Shown: positions 25,389 through 38,700, numbered from the stretch's first letter. The stretch: 64,000 nt of DNA from Pseudomonas sp. DTU_2021_1001937_2_SI_NGA_ILE_001 (GCF_032463525.1 NZ_CP135971.1:3286001-3350000), one strand, 5' to 3'. The notes: generated by a model from the sequence alone, not told the origin. A program made the numbers and translations.

Positions 25389-26402
25389 ATGAACCTACCA
25401 GCGCCAGCAATCCGCCATGAGCCGTGCGACGACCTCTCCGCCCTGTGCAAGGCCGGGGGCGACCCGCTGCGCCTGAACGTACTGCGCGCGCTGGCCAACG
25501 ATTCCTTCGGGGTGCTGGAGCTGGCGCAGATCTTCGCCATCGGCCAGTCGGGCATGAGCCACCACCTCAAGGTGCTGGCCCAGGCCGGCCTGGTGGCCAC
25601 GCGGCGCGAAGGCAACGCGATTTTCTACCGCCGCGCCCTGCCCCACACCGGCATCACCGGCGGCCGCCTGCATGCGGCGCTGCTCGAAGAGGCCGACGCC
25701 CTGGCGCTGCCGGTTGAGGTGCAGGCGCGTATCGACGCCGTCCACCGCCAGCGTGCCGCCGTCAGCCAGGACTTCTTCGCGCGCATGGCCGAGAAGTTCA
25801 ACGCCCAGCAGGACCTCATCGCCGGCCTGGCGCAGTACCGCGAAAGCCTGCTGGCGCTGCTCGACAAACTGCCCTTCGCACCCGGCGCCAGCGCCCTGGA
25901 AGTCGGCCCCGGCGACGGCGCCTTCCTGCCCGACCTGGCGCAGCGCTTCGCCCGGGTGACGGCCATCGACAACAGCCCGGCGATGCTCGAACTGGCGCGC
26001 AAGCTGTGCGAGCGCCACGCCCTGGACAACGTCGAACTGCGCCTGGCCGATGCTCTGGGCGGCGCTGAAGAACAGGTCGACTGCGTCGTTCTCAACATGG
26101 TGCTTCATCATTTCGCCGCCCCGGCCGATGCGCTTGGACAACTGGCCGCCCACCTGCGCCCCGGTGGCAGCCTGCTGGTGACAGATTTATGCAGCCACGA
26201 CCAGAGCTGGGCCAGGGAGGCCTGTGGCGACCTCTGGCTGGGCTTCGAACAGGATGACCTGGCCCGTTGGGCCGTCGCTGCGGGGCTGGTCCCCGAACAG
26301 AGCCTCTACGTGGGCTTACGCAATGGTTTCCAGATCCAGGTACGCCAATTTCAGCGGCCGTCTGGCGACACTCACCCTCGGTTACATTCAGGAAACCCGT
26401 AG
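25389..26402 (+). CDS. ArsR-type regulator fused to a SAM-dependent methyltransferase domain
   Basis: 337-residue two-domain protein. Residues ~15-85 are an ArsR winged helix ([20 protein letters not shown], recognition region [20 protein letters not shown], wing [12 protein letters not shown]) without the metal-binding cysteines. Residues ~150-330 are a class I methyltransferase: [19 protein letters not shown] (SAM loop), [39 protein letters not shown]. It lies 2 bp upstream of metK in one operon, as elsewhere in Pseudomonas. This fits a repressor that senses SAM or SAH through its methyltransferase domain, comparable to SahR. Ligand identity is inferred. Confidence 0.88.
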   Translation: MNLPAPAIRHEPCDDLSALCKAGGDPLRLNVLRALANDSFGVLELAQIFAIGQSGMSHHLKVLAQAGLVATRREGNAIFYRRALPHTGITGGRLHAALLEEADALALPVEVQARIDAVHRQRAAVSQDFFARMAEKFNAQQDLIAGLAQYRESLLALLDKLPFAPGASALEVGPGDGAFLPDLAQRFARVTAIDNSPAMLELARKLCERHALDNVELRLADALGGAEEQVDCVVLNMVLHHFAAPADALGQLAAHLRPGGSLLVTDLCSHDQSWAREACGDLWLGFEQDDLARWAVAAGLVPEQSLYVGLRNGFQIQVRQFQRPSGDTHPRLHSGNP

Positions 26403-26404
26403 AC

Positions 26405-27595
26405 ATGAGCGAATACTCAATTTTTACCTCCGAGTCAGTCTCCGAAGGACATCCGGACAAGATCGCCGACCAGATCTCCGATGCGGTGCTGGACGCCATC
26501 ATCGCCGAAGACAAGTTCGCCCGTGTCGCGTGCGAAACCCTGGTCAAGACCGGTGTGGCGATCATCGCCGGTGAGGTCACCACCTCCGCCTGGGTCGACC
26601 TGGAAGACATCGTGCGTAACGTCATCCTCGACATCGGCTACAACAGCTCCGACGTCGGCTTCGACGGCGCCACCTGCGGCGTGATGAACATCATCGGCAA
26701 GCAGTCGGTGGACATCGCCCAGGGCGTGGACCGCAGCAAACCTGAGGACCAGGGTGCCGGCGACCAGGGCCTGATGTTCGGCTACGCCAGCAACGAAACC
26801 GACGTGCTGATGCCAGCGCCGATCAGCTTCTCCCACCAGCTGGTGCAGCGCCAGGCCGAAGCGCGCAAATCGGGCCTGCTGCCCTGGCTGCGCCCGGACG
26901 CCAAGTCGCAGGTCACCTGCCGCTACGAGAACGGCAAGGTGGTGGGCGTGGACGCCATCGTGCTGTCGACCCAGCACAACCCGGACGTTTCCTATAAAGA
27001 CCTGCGCGAAGGCGTGATGGAGCTGATCGTCAAGCACGTCATCCCGGCGCACCTGCTGCACAAGGACACCCAGTTCCACATCAACCCCACCGGCAACTTC
27101 ATCATCGGTGGCCCGGTGGGTGACTGCGGCCTGACCGGGCGCAAGATCATCGTCGACAGCTACGGCGGCATGGCCCGCCACGGTGGCGGTGCGTTCTCCG
27201 GCAAGGACCCGTCCAAGGTCGACCGCTCCGCCGCCTACGCCGGCCGCTACGTGGCCAAGAACATCGTCGCCGCCGGCCTGGCCGACCGTTGCGAAATCCA
27301 GGTGTCCTACGCCATCGGCGTGGCCCAGCCGACTTCGATCTCGCTGAACACCTTCGGCACCGGCAAGCTGTCGGACGACAAGATCATCCAGCTGGTACGC
27401 GAGCACTTCGACCTGCGTCCTTACGCGATCACCACCATGCTCGACCTGCTGCATCCGATGTACAAGGCCACCGCCGCGTACGGTCACTTCGGTCGCAACC
27501 CGTACGAAATGACTGTCGGCGACGACACCTTCACCGCCTTCACCTGGGAAAAGACCGACCGCGCCGCCGCCCTGCGCGCCGCCGCCGGCCTGTAA
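26405..27595 (+). CDS. metK: S-adenosylmethionine synthetase
   Basis: 396-residue enzyme that makes SAM from methionine and ATP. The signature [56 protein letters not shown] and the basic residues around [16 protein letters not shown] are intact. It starts two bases after the regulator stop codon and so is translationally coupled. Together with the ahcY riboswitch unit at 62.8 kb this window carries two methionine-cycle genes, each with its own SAM/SAH-linked control. Confidence 0.97.
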   Translation: MSEYSIFTSESVSEGHPDKIADQISDAVLDAIIAEDKFARVACETLVKTGVAIIAGEVTTSAWVDLEDIVRNVILDIGYNSSDVGFDGATCGVMNIIGKQSVDIAQGVDRSKPEDQGAGDQGLMFGYASNETDVLMPAPISFSHQLVQRQAEARKSGLLPWLRPDAKSQVTCRYENGKVVGVDAIVLSTQHNPDVSYKDLREGVMELIVKHVIPAHLLHKDTQFHINPTGNFIIGGPVGDCGLTGRKIIVDSYGGMARHGGGAFSGKDPSKVDRSAAYAGRYVAKNIVAAGLADRCEIQVSYAIGVAQPTSISLNTFGTGKLSDDKIIQLVREHFDLRPYAITTMLDLLHPMYKATAAYGHFGRNPYEMTVGDDTFTAFTWEKTDRAAALRAAAGL

Positions 27596-27616
27596 CCCCG
27601 CGCCCCGCGCAACCGA

Positions 27617-27650
27617 AGCCCCGCACGGCCTGGCCCTGCGGGGCTTTTTC
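27617..27650 (+). terminator. Rho-independent terminator of metK
   Basis: Stem AGCCCCGCA / TGCGGGGCT with a GC-rich loop and five T residues, about 20 bp after the metK stop. Confidence 0.92.
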
Positions 27651-27672
27651 ATTAAGCGATTTGCAGCTTTTG

Positions 27673-27815
27673 TTGGAGCGAGCTTGCTCGCGAAAGGGCC
27701 GGCAAGGTCACCCATTTGTTGTGAGCATGCCGCCGCCATCGCGAGCAAGCTCGCTCCTACACCTACCCCCCTTAAACGCAGCGCGGTTTCTGTTGGAGCT
27801 TGCTCGCGAAGAGGC
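27673..27815. repeat. REP pair plus a truncated third arm
   Basis: GTTGGAGCGAGCTTGCTCGC (27673) and ATCGCGAGCAAGCTCGCTCC (~27740) form a pair. A truncated direct copy, TTGGAGCTTGCTCGCGAAGA, follows near 27793. They lie between metK and the two-partner secretion operon. Confidence 0.85.
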
Positions 27816-27880
27816 CGACAAAGTCCCCCGTTCGTACCCGCAAAGCCTGGCGTAACGTCATTTTGACATCGCCGAAAATC

Positions 27881-27896
27881 GGTGAATTGGATCACA
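27881..27896. promoter_or_regulatory. Vfr/CRP-like site upstream of tpsB
   Basis: GGTGAATTGGATCACA fits the CRP/Vfr dyad TGTGA-N6-TCACA with one mismatch. It lies 162 bp before the tpsB start in the 240-bp leader region, which otherwise has no gene. Activity is inference. Confidence 0.45.
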
Positions 27897-28057
27897 TAAT
27901 CGTTTAATCACGGGAATTTTCCGACTTTCCGCGTGTCTGTTTGTCCGTCGATAAACATCGCGAAACACTCGTACACCGATCGACACCATTCCAGGGCCGT
28001 GCGCCCTCCCCGCGGGGCCTGCCAGTAGTGCCTCAGCATTAAAACGACGGAACGCTT

Positions 28058-29773
28058 ATGCCAGTCTCTCAACGGACCTGGATGGCCTTGTGCACCCTGG
28101 TGTTTGGCCTCGCCCCCCAATTGCCCGCCCTGGCGGCGGGCGTGCCCACGCCCGGCGAACAGGACCTGATTCGCGAACGCCAGGACCGCCTGCTGGAAGA
28201 GCAGCGCCGCCGCCTGGAAGAACTCAAGGACCTGCCCGGTCGCCAGGCCGAGCCCGCCGCCCCCGCCGCGCCCGGCGAGCAGCGCTGCTTCGACATCCAG
28301 CGCATCGAACTCCAGGGTGCCGACTCGCTGAGCAAGGCCGAGCGCCAGAAACTGGTCAAACCCTGGGTCGGCCAGTGCCTGGGCGTGGCGCAGCTCAATG
28401 ACCTGCTCAAGGCCATCACCAACCACTACCTGAACAAGGGCCTGGTGACCACCCGCGCCTACCTGCCGCAGCAGGACCTGTCCAAGGGCGTGCTGCAGGT
28501 GCTGGTGGTCGAAGGCCGCCTGGAGTCGCTGCAGGGCGAAGGCGACGGCCAGCCCTCGGCGCGGGAACTGGCAATGACCTTCCCCGGCCAACCCGGCAGG
28601 ATTCTCAACCTGCGCGAGATCGAACAGATGGTCGACCAGTTCGGCCGCCTGCCCTCGCGCCAGGTGCAAACCCGCCTGACCCCGGGCCAGTCGGTGGGCG
28701 GCAGTCACGTGCTGGTCAACGACACCCGGCAAAAGCCCTGGCGCGCCAGCCTGTCGCGTAGCAACGACGGCCAGCGCAGCACCGGCGAACAGCAATGGAA
28801 TGCCGGCCTGGAGTGGGACAGCCCGCTGGGCCTGGCCGACCAGTTGCGCATGCGCGGCAGCCACGACGCCCTCAGCGACCACCAGAAGACCTCGAAGAAC
28901 TTCGTGTTCGGTTACGACCTGCCCTGGGGCTGGTGGAACTTCAGCTACTTCTATAGCGAAAGCGACTACCGCGCCCCCGGCCAGGGTGACGGCTTTACCT
29001 TCAAGCAGACCGGCGACAGCCAGAGCCACCAGCTGCGCGCCGAGCGCGTGGTGCATCGCGACGCAGTGAGCAAGACCTCGGTGAACCTGGGCCTGAGCCA
29101 CCTGCGCACCAACAACTACATCGAAGACCAGAAGCTGGGGGTAAGCAGCACGCGCATCACCGAAGCGCAGTTCGGCATCACCCATGGCCGGCGCATCGGC
29201 CGCTCGTTCGTCAACCTCGACCTGGGCCTGCAACAGGGCATCGGCGCCCTGGACGCCAGCGGCGACCACAACCCCGGCCCCGGCCAACCCACCTCGCGCT
29301 ACCGCAAGTACACCGGCACGCTCAGCTACCTGTACCCCTTCGAGCTGTGGGGCGAGCGCCTGACCTTCACCAGCCTGGCCACCGGCCAGCGCAGCGAAGA
29401 CGTGCTCTACAGCCCACAGCGCATGAGCCTCGGCGGCCTGTCTTCGGTGCGCGGCTTCAAGGACCAGTACCTGACCGGCGACAGCGGCGGCTACTGGCGC
29501 AACGAACTGCGCCTGACCCGGCCCATGGGCCTGGACTGGCTGCGCCCGGCCTTCAGCGAATACGGCGCGGCCATCGGCTATGACCAGGGCGTGATCAGCA
29601 ACGGTCGCTACAACGGCGAACAGCACGGGCGCCTCTCGGGCAACTCGCTGGAGCTGTTCGCCCGCGGCCGCAACGTGGCGGCCTCGGTGACCTTCGCCCA
29701 TTCCCTGGAACGCCCGGCCGACGTGATAGAGCGCGAAACGCCGGTGTATTTCCGCCTGGACTTCTTCCTTTAA
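28058..29773 (+). CDS. TpsB outer-membrane transporter (CdiB/ShlB/FhaC family)
   Basis: 571-residue Omp85-type two-partner secretion transporter that exports the adjacent TpsA. Order: signal peptide to about residue 27 (LCTLVFGLAPQLPALAAG), a charged helix (LIRERQDRLLEEQRRRLEE), a Pro/Ala linker, POTRA domains from ~75 (CFDIQRIELQGADSLSKAER; NHYLNKGLVTTRAYLPQQDL), then a 16-strand barrel. The barrel holds the conserved motif VRGFKDQYLTGDSGGYWRNE and the C-terminal signal VYFRLDFFL. The length is normal. The TpsA gene begins 24 bp after its stop. Confidence 0.94.
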   Translation: MPVSQRTWMALCTLVFGLAPQLPALAAGVPTPGEQDLIRERQDRLLEEQRRRLEELKDLPGRQAEPAAPAAPGEQRCFDIQRIELQGADSLSKAERQKLVKPWVGQCLGVAQLNDLLKAITNHYLNKGLVTTRAYLPQQDLSKGVLQVLVVEGRLESLQGEGDGQPSARELAMTFPGQPGRILNLREIEQMVDQFGRLPSRQVQTRLTPGQSVGGSHVLVNDTRQKPWRASLSRSNDGQRSTGEQQWNAGLEWDSPLGLADQLRMRGSHDALSDHQKTSKNFVFGYDLPWGWWNFSYFYSESDYRAPGQGDGFTFKQTGDSQSHQLRAERVVHRDAVSKTSVNLGLSHLRTNNYIEDQKLGVSSTRITEAQFGITHGRRIGRSFVNLDLGLQQGIGALDASGDHNPGPGQPTSRYRKYTGTLSYLYPFELWGERLTFTSLATGQRSEDVLYSPQRMSLGGLSSVRGFKDQYLTGDSGGYWRNELRLTRPMGLDWLRPAFSEYGAAIGYDQGVISNGRYNGEQHGRLSGNSLELFARGRNVAASVTFAHSLERPADVIERETPVYFRLDFFL

Positions 29774-29797
29774 CAACGATTCTCAGAGGTACCCCAC

Positions 29798-32700
29798 ATG
29801 GACGTCTTTGCTCCGGCCCCCAAGGCGGACAAGCCTGCTATTGCCCGCCCCCAGCCAGAGGTGCGGCGCAGCGGCCTGCAGCGTGCGCTGGCACTGATTC
29901 TGGCCAACGCCATGTTCTGGCAGCCGCTGCTGGTGCAGGCCGAGGGCATCGTGGCCAGCAACCCGGCCACCCAGGTGGGCCAGGCCGGCAACGGCGTACC
30001 CGTGGTCAATATCGCCGCGCCGAATGCCGCCGGCGTTTCGCACAACCAGTACCAGCAGTACAACGTCGATGCCCAGGGCGCGATTCTCAACAACGCCACC
30101 GGCACCGCCCAGGGCACGCAACTGGGCGGGGTGATCCTCGGCAACCCCAACCTGCAGGGCCAGGCCGCCGGCACCATTCTCAACGAAGTGACCGGCGCCA
30201 ACCCCAGCCAGCTCAAGGGCTACACCGAAGTGGCCGGGCAGGCCGCCAAGGTCATCGTCGCCAACCCGCACGGCATCACCTGTAACGGCTGCGGCTTCAT
30301 CAACACCCCGCAGGCCACCCTGACCACCGGCAAGCCGGTACTCGACGCCAACGGCCAGGTACAGCGCTTCAACGTGCAGGGCGGCAGCGTCAACATCGAG
30401 GGCGCAGGCCTCAACGCCAGCAATGTCGACCAGTTCGACATCATCACCCGCAGCGCCAGGATCAACGCCGAACTGCACGCCAACAAGCTCAACGTCATCA
30501 CCGGGCGCAACGACGTCGACGCCAACACCCTCGACGCCACGCCGCTGCCCGACGACGGCAGCACCAAACCGGAACTGGCCATCGACAGCTCGGCGCTGGG
30601 CGGCATGTATGCCGGCGCGGTGAAGCTGGTGGGTACCGAAGCCGGCGTGGGCGTGAAGGTGGCCGGCGACCTGGCCGCCAGCGGCGGCGACATCCAGATC
30701 GACGCCAACGGAAAGCTGAGCCTCGGCCAGAGCGCCGCCAGCGGCAATGTCAGCGCTCGCGCCACCGACATCGACGTCGGCGGGTCGATGTACGCCGGCA
30801 ACCAGGTGCAGCTCAATGCCGACAAGACCCTGACCAACCGCAAGAGCATCACCGCCGGGCAGCGCGTTGCCCTGCAGGCCAGGCAAGTGACCAACAGTGG
30901 CGTGGTCGACGCCGGGGTGAACCTCGACAACACCCGCAACCAGAGCGGCGACGTGGCGATTACCGCCAGCAACCTGAGCAACAGCGGCAGCATCAGTGCC
31001 AGCCGCGACCTGACCGCCAAGGTCAGCGGCAACCTCGACAACCGCAACGGCAAGCTGCTCAGCGAAGGCACCCTGACCACCAGCGCCGGCCAGCTCGACA
31101 ACCGCAAGGGCCAGGTGGCCAGCGGCGGCGAGCAGAACCTGGAGGTAAAAGGCACGCTGAACAACAGCGACGGCGAACTGCTCAGCGACACCCGCGTGAA
31201 CGTGCGCGGTGGCACCCTGGACAACGGCAATGGCACCCTCAGCGCCCTCAAGGCGGCCAGCGTCGACACCCAGCGCCTGATCAACCGCAAGGACGGCGAA
31301 ATCACCAGCGGCGGCACCCTCGACCTGCGCGCCACCGACCTCGACAACCTGGGCGGCATGCTGTCGGCGCGCGACGGCCTGGAAGTGAACGCCAGGCGCT
31401 TCGACAACAGCGGCGGCACCCTGGTCGGCAACGCCGGGGTCACCCTCAAGCTGGTCGAACTGATGACCAACGCCGACGGCAAGGTGGTCGCTGGCGGCGA
31501 TTTGCTACTGAACAACCAGGGCCGCACCGACAACCGCAACGGCCGACTCAGCAGTCAAGGCGTGCTGACCTTGCTCAGCGCGCAACTGAACAACGCCCGC
31601 GACGGCGTGATCATCGGCCAGCGCCTGAACATCGACGCCGGGCAGACCAGCAACAGCGGCAGCCTGTACGGCAAGGACCGCCTGCAACTGCGCGGCGACC
31701 AACTGACCAACGCCGGCGGCGAAATCGGCGGCGGCGAGCTCGACTTCGGCCTTGCCGGGCTGCTGAACAACGACCGGGGCCTGATCGAGAGCCGTGGCGC
31801 CCTGAACGTCAGCGCCGAGAGCCTGAGCAACAACCAGGGCCAATTGCGCCACACCGGCGACGGCGAGCTGGGCCTGAGCCTGGCGCTGCTGCAGAACGCG
31901 GGCGGCAAGGTGTCGACCACCGGCACCCTGCGTCTGAGCGGCGCACGCTGGAACAACAGCACGGCGGTCGAGGCTGCCGAGCTGGACCTGAACATCGACA
32001 ACCTGACCCAGAGCAGCAGCGGCCAGCTGATCGCCGCCAAGCGCCTGACCGGCCGCGGCCAGAGCTGGACCAACGCCGGGCTGATCGCCAGCGACGGCAC
32101 CCTGGACCTGCGCCTGAGCGGCAACTACAGCGGCTCCGGCACGCTGGTCAGCCTCGACAGGCTCGACCTCAAGGCCGCCAGCCTGAACCTCGACGGCCCC
32201 CAGGCGCGGCTGTTCAGCGGCGCCGATGCCCGCATCGACACCGACGGCATTCTCGCCAACAGCGGCACGATCCGCGCGGCCAAGGACCTGCGCATCAACG
32301 CCGGCAAGCTGCACAACCGCACCCAGGGCGACAGCCGCGGCTTCATCGTCAGCGGCGGCGACATGCAGCTGCTGACCCCGGACTTCCTCAACCAGAACGC
32401 CGACGTGTACAGCCTTGGCGATCTGCAGATCAGCCGCGACGCCGAAGGCGCCCAGGCCGACAGCATCGTCAACCGCTCCGGCACCCTGACCAGTGACGGT
32501 GACATGAAGCTGGCCGCTGCCAGCCTGCAGAACATCCGCGACGTGCTGAAGGTCAACGACGCCGGCATCTACAGCGCGCAGATCAACGAACTGGCCTGCG
32601 GCACCGCCGGCACCGGCAACCTCGATTGCAGTGGCGGCAAAGAGCACCATGTGTGGCAGATCCAGCAACTGGAAAAGCTCGAAGTCACTGAAGCCAGCGA

Positions 32701-35700
32701 CCCGTCGAGCATCACCTCGGGCGGCAACCTGACCCTGGTCGGCCAGAACTTCCTCAACAGCAGCAGCAACCTCGGCACCGCCGGCACCTTCACCGCACGC
32801 CTAAGCAACGATTTCAGCAATGTCGGCGTGCTGCCCGGCCAGACCGAGACCCAGCGCACCTTCATCTCCGAGCGCACCCGCAGCCCCGGCGGCTGGTACG
32901 CCCTGGCCCAGGACTTCAACCAGCGCTACCACGAGGGCAGCGCCGGCTACAGCGCCAACAACCTCGGCGGCCTGCAAGCGGCGATGAGCAACTTCATCGC
33001 CACCACCGAGCGCGAAGTCACCGACCTGCGCACCATCAAGCGCACCGGCTACACCGACCAAAGCTACGCCGCCTCGATCCAGGCCGGCGGCAACGTCGAC
33101 ATCCAGGCCGGCAACAACTTCAATAACGGCGCGATTCAGCGCGGCTTCACCTATGTGAGCGGTGGCACGCGCACCGATACCGATGCACCGGGCAGCGCCT
33201 ACGCCACCGACATCAAGCTCGACAGCCAGCTTTCCCCCGACCTGGCCCAGCAGCAGATCAACCCCACCAGCCTGCCCGGCTTCCGGCTGCCCGGCGGGCA
33301 GAACGGCCTGTTCCGCTTCACCGACCAGGGCGACGGCAGCGGTGCCCTGCTGCTGGACAACCGCGCCGGCAGCCATTCGTACCTGATCGAGACCAACCCG
33401 GCGCTGACCGACATGCGCCAGTTCCTCGGTTCGGACTACCTACTCGACAAGCTCGGCATCAACCCCGACACCAACTGGAAGCGCCTCGGCGACGGCTACT
33501 ACGAGCAGCGCCTGCTACAGCAGATGCTCGTCTCGCGTACCGGCCAGCGTTACCTCGACGACCTGAACAGCGACGAAGAAACCTTCAAGTACCTGATGGA
33601 CAACGCCCTGGCCAGCCGCGACGCGCTGAACCTCAGCGTCGGCGTGTCGCTGACCGGTGAACAGGTCGCCGCCCTCACCCACGACATCGTGTGGATGGAA
33701 GAACAGCAAGTGCGCGGCCAGCGCGTGCTGGTGCCGGTGCTGTACCTGGCCCAGGCCGACCATCGCCTGGCGCCCAACGGCGCGCTGATTCAAGGCAACG
33801 ACGTGTCGCTGATCAGCGGCAACGACCTCAACAACGTCGGCACCCTCTTCGCCCGCAACCGCCTCAGCGCCACCGCCAACGGCAACCTGGTCAACAGCGG
33901 CCTGATCCAGGCGCGTGGCGACCTCGACCTGCAAGCCGACAGCAACCTGGTGAACCGCGCCGGCGGCGTGATCACCGGCCGCAATGTAAGCCTTACCGCT
34001 AAGAACGGCAGCGTCAGCAACGAACGCACCGTCACCCGCCATCAGAGCGCCAGCGGCATTTCCGAATGGCGCGAAGACTTCGCCGACAGCGCCGCCCGAG
34101 TGGAGTCGGCCGGCAACCTGCTGGCCAAGGCCAAACAGAACGTCAACAACATCGGCGGCGTGATGCAGGCTGATGGGGCGGTGGGGTTGCAGGCGGGGCA
34201 GGATGTGAAAATCGCAGCCGCTGAAACCCAGACCAAGCGCAGCAACGGTGCAGACCACCTCAACAGTGCCGTGCGCCAGCACGGCGCGCAGCTCGACGCG
34301 AATCAGAATCTATCCGTGCGTGCTGGGCGCAATGTGGATATCAGCGGCAGTGAGGTGACCAGCCAAGGTGACCTGTCGCTGCATGCCGACAACGATCTGC
34401 GAGTCGCCTCTGCCGCCAACCGGAACGAATACATCTCGCGCAGCAAGAAGATTTCGGAAGAAAACCGCTCGGTCACCCAGCAATCCAGCCGCCTGCAGGC
34501 CAACGGCAATCTGTTGCTGAATGCGGGCAACGACATTGACGTAGTGGCGAGCAACCTCAAGGCCGACGGCAATGTCGCGTTCGGTGCCGGCCAGGACATC
34601 ACCTTGACCTCGGCGCTCGACGAAGAAGCGAACTACTTCGCCAAACGCAAGAAAGGCTCGTTTGGTCGTAGCAGCAGCGAACAGCGCGAAAGCTACGCCA
34701 GCACCAATGTCGCCACCCAGGTGGAGGCCGGCCAGGACCTGTTCGTCAATGCAGACAAGACGCCGGAGGGCGGCATCAGTGTCGGCAATGCGCGCGACGT
34801 GACCATCATCGGCAGCCAGCTCAAAGCCAACAACGACCTGGTAGTGGGTGCCAGCAACAACGTCGCCATTCTGTCGGGCGTCGAAGAACATGGCGCTTAC
34901 AGCGAAAAGAAAAAGTCCGGCTTCCTGGGCATGTCGAAAAGCGGCAGGAGCGAGCTGCAGAAAAGCGCCACGCAGGTCGCCAGCCAACTGGAAGCAGACG
35001 GCGATGTGGTGGTGGCTTCGGGCAAGGACATACGCTTGCGGGCCAGCAACATCGACGCTCAGAACGACGTCGAGCTCAGAGCGGGTCTTGTTGACAGTGA
35101 CGGCGACATCAACCTGGTCGCAGCCAACGATGAAGCCTACAGCCGCAGCGAGAAGTATCGGAGCAAGACCGGCCTGTCGGTCTCTGACGGCTTCGTGTCC
35201 ATCAGTTCCGCCAGGCAGGCGGGTCGTGAAGCACAAAGCAGCACCAGTGTCGGTAGCCAGGTCAAGGCCGAGCGGGATGCTGCCCTGGAGGCCGAGCGCG
35301 ACATCAACGTGGTTGGCAGCCGAATCCAGGCAGGCCGTAATGTCGAGGTGAATGCGGGGCGGGACGTCAACATCCTCGCAGCCCAGAACAGCACTGCGCA
35401 GAGCGATTGGCAGAAGAAGCGTCAGTCTGGCGTTGGCATCTCAGGTGACGACAACGGCGTCACCTTCTTCATGGGCATCGAACGCGCAGCGGAAAAGAAC
35501 CGCCTTGAACAGCAGACCGCCGCTGCCAGCGAGATCAGTGCAGAACAGGACCTGCGTGTAAATGCCAAGCGAGACATCACCCAAACCGGCTCGGACTTGC
35601 GTGCCAGGAAAGACATCGGGATGGTCGCGGGGCGTGATATACGCGTCGATGCCGCCGGCGAGACCTTGCTCACCGAGCAGCAGCGCGACACGCAGCGTAA

Positions 35701-38700
35701 CGGCCTGAGCGTCGCGCTAAACCACAACTTTGGCAGCACCAAGGATGCCATCAACGGCACGGCCCAGGGCGAAGACAACGTCAGCAAGGCATCCAGCACC
35801 CTGCGCACCATCGATAGCGTCAGCCAGTTCCTGTCGGGACCGACCTTCGATGGCAAGTTCGGCAACAGCCAGCAGCACTCGACCGAACGGGTCGTCGAAA
35901 ACACCAGCCGCAGCTCGACACTGCAAGCCGATAACGACATCACTCTGGCAGCCGGTAACGATGCGCAGGTGCGCGGCAGCCAGATGCGCGCCGGCAGAGA
36001 CATCAATGTCAGCGGTCGCGATGTCACCCTTGATGTAGCGAAGGACAGCACCAACCAGGAAAACCGCAGCCGACAGAGCTGGGGTGGAATACATGGTGGC
36101 ACCAGTGGCGGCTTCAAGCTGGGAGTGGGCGGCAGCAGCGGACACGTAAGCGGCGATGCCAGCCAGGGCAGCTCGACCGTGACGACTCTTGAGGCCGGGC
36201 GAGATATAAATCTCGGCGCCCGGAATGACCTGAACCTGATCGGAACCCAGGCAAAAGCCACGCGCGACCTCAACCTGCAAGCCGTTAATAACCTGAACAT
36301 TCAGGCGGCGCGTAACGATTCCACAAGCCAGGACACCCGCAAAAGCGGCGGTGGCGAAGTCGGCCTGGCCGCCGGCCCACAAGGCATTGGCGTCTACGCC
36401 AGTGTCAACCTGGGGCGCGGCAACCTGGAACGTGAAAACCAGCGCCAGCAGGCTGCCTATCTCTACGCGGGCGATCAGTTGAAGTTTTCCACGGGCCAGG
36501 ACGCCAACATCCACGGCGCGGTGTTGCGCGGCAACGATGTGAACGGTCGCGTGGGGCGCAACCTGAATGTTTCTTCGGCCATCGATACCGGTAAGGCCGA
36601 AGGCAAGGAATACGACATCAACGCTACGGTGACCGTGGGGCTCGGCGCCAGTGTAAGCGGCTCGGTGGGCTATGGCAGAACCAATGGGTCCACCCACTGG
36701 GTAGAAGACCAGACCAGCATCACCGGCAAGAACAGCGTCGATATTCGAACCCAGGACCATACCCAGCTCGACGGTGCCTTGATTGCCGCCGACAGCGGCA
36801 AGCTCAAGCTCGACACAGGCACGCTGGGCTTCAGTGACATTGCGGGCAAGGACAAGGAGCACGGTTACTACCTGAACGTTGGCGGCTCGTACGGCCAGGG
36901 CGCCCGAGACCCTTCCGTGGAAGGAAAAGGTGGCAAGGGCAATAACTGGAACCTCGAAGGCTGGAACTACGACAGAGACCGTAAACAGACCGTGCGCGCC
37001 ACGGTAGGCGCGGGCGAAATCGTCGTTCGCAACGACGCCCAGACCGGCAAGGACTCCACTGCCGGCCTCAACCGCGATGTCGACAAGGCGTATGAAATCG
37101 ACCGCGATGATGAAAAACGCACGGATATCTACGCCTCCAGCAGTTCCATCAAGGCCGCCTTGCAGCCCGTCACCACGGCGAAGGAATGGACCGACCAACT
37201 GCTGAACTACAACGAGACAGCCAAGCAAAACTACGAAGAGGCCGCGAAGTACGCCAACGCAACGCTTTACCGTATAGAGCGAGTGGGCGGGATACAGCAT
37301 GACGTTCCGGCAAAGAGCCTGGTGGGTACAGAGTTTGCCGAAAACACCATGGAGTCTTTGCTGGTGGCAGGCATGAGCCGCGAAAAAGCCACCGCCTTGA
37401 TGGCCGATCCGGAGTTTCAGGAAAAGGTATTGACTGAGCTCGCGAAGATAGCGGGCATTGATATGGGCCAAGTCGAGAAGGTCAGCAAGGATCTAAAAGA
37501 TCCGATTCAGGACCTTAACGACTCGGCTGAGAAACTTGTTAATCCAAACCCTACAGAGCTGGGTGTCACGATCGTTACCCCCGACCGCACCGCAGCGCAA
37601 GAGTTCTTGGATACGATGGCGGGCATCAATGAATACCGAGAGGCGCACTCCGGTCTGGAGCAAGTCATCGGAGTAACAGTCGCTCTGTCTCAAGGCCCTA
37701 AAGGCCTAGTGCAGCTGGTTGTTATGAATGCGATAGCCGAAACACCGGCTGGCCAAGCGCTTCTTGATCAGTTGGATGCATCCAGCAAGGAAATGGGTAA
37801 AAAAGTCGCCAACACGATTGAATTCCCTGACTCAGACAGCGAGAAACTTCAAGAAAGTATTCCGGAAGAAAAACGATTGATCGGCGGTGGAGAACTTATC
37901 GCCTCCGTAATCATAGGGTCAATCACGATCCGTAAAAATAAAGATTCATCCCACGAAAACAACGCGTCTAGAGAGACCACAGCGCCCAACAACCAGAAAC
38001 CCAAGGAACCCTGCTGCTTTGCCGCCGGCACCAAAGTCTCCACCCCCGACGGCGACCGCACCATCGAGAGCCTCAAAGTCGGCGACGTGGTCTGGACCAA
38101 ACCGGAAAAAGGCGGCAAACCCTTCGCAGCCCGCATCACCGCCACGCATGTTCGCAATGACCAGCCCATCTACCGCCTGACGCTCAAGAGCAAGGCCCAG
38201 GATGGCCAGGTCAAACGCGACACCCTGCTGGTTACCCCCAGCCACCCCTTCTACGTCCCGGCCCAGAAGGATTTCATCCCGGTCATCGACCTCAAGCCAG
38301 GCGACCGCCTGCAGTCACTGGCCGACGGCGAGACCGACAACACCTCGTCCGAAGTGGAATCGCTGGCCCTTTACGCTCCGGTGGGCACGACGTATAACCT
38401 CACGGTCGATGTAGGGCATACGTTCTACGTCGGGGAGTTCAGGACGTGGGTGCATAATGTTGGGCCGTGTGATCCGCCTAGTGGAGCTGGGAGCGCTGCG
38501 AAAGGTAACGTATTAGCTGGGAAAAACATTGACGACTTGTCAAATGCTGGAAAGCTTCCTGATCCGGCTGATAAATCAGGACAACTTTCGTTGGCAGGTC
38601 GAGCCCTGCAAAAGCACGGCAGCCGACAAGGAAGTGCGTTTCCTACTGTTAAAGGCAGTCCTTCCGAAATCAACGCCCAGGGTCAAAAGATAACTGACGA

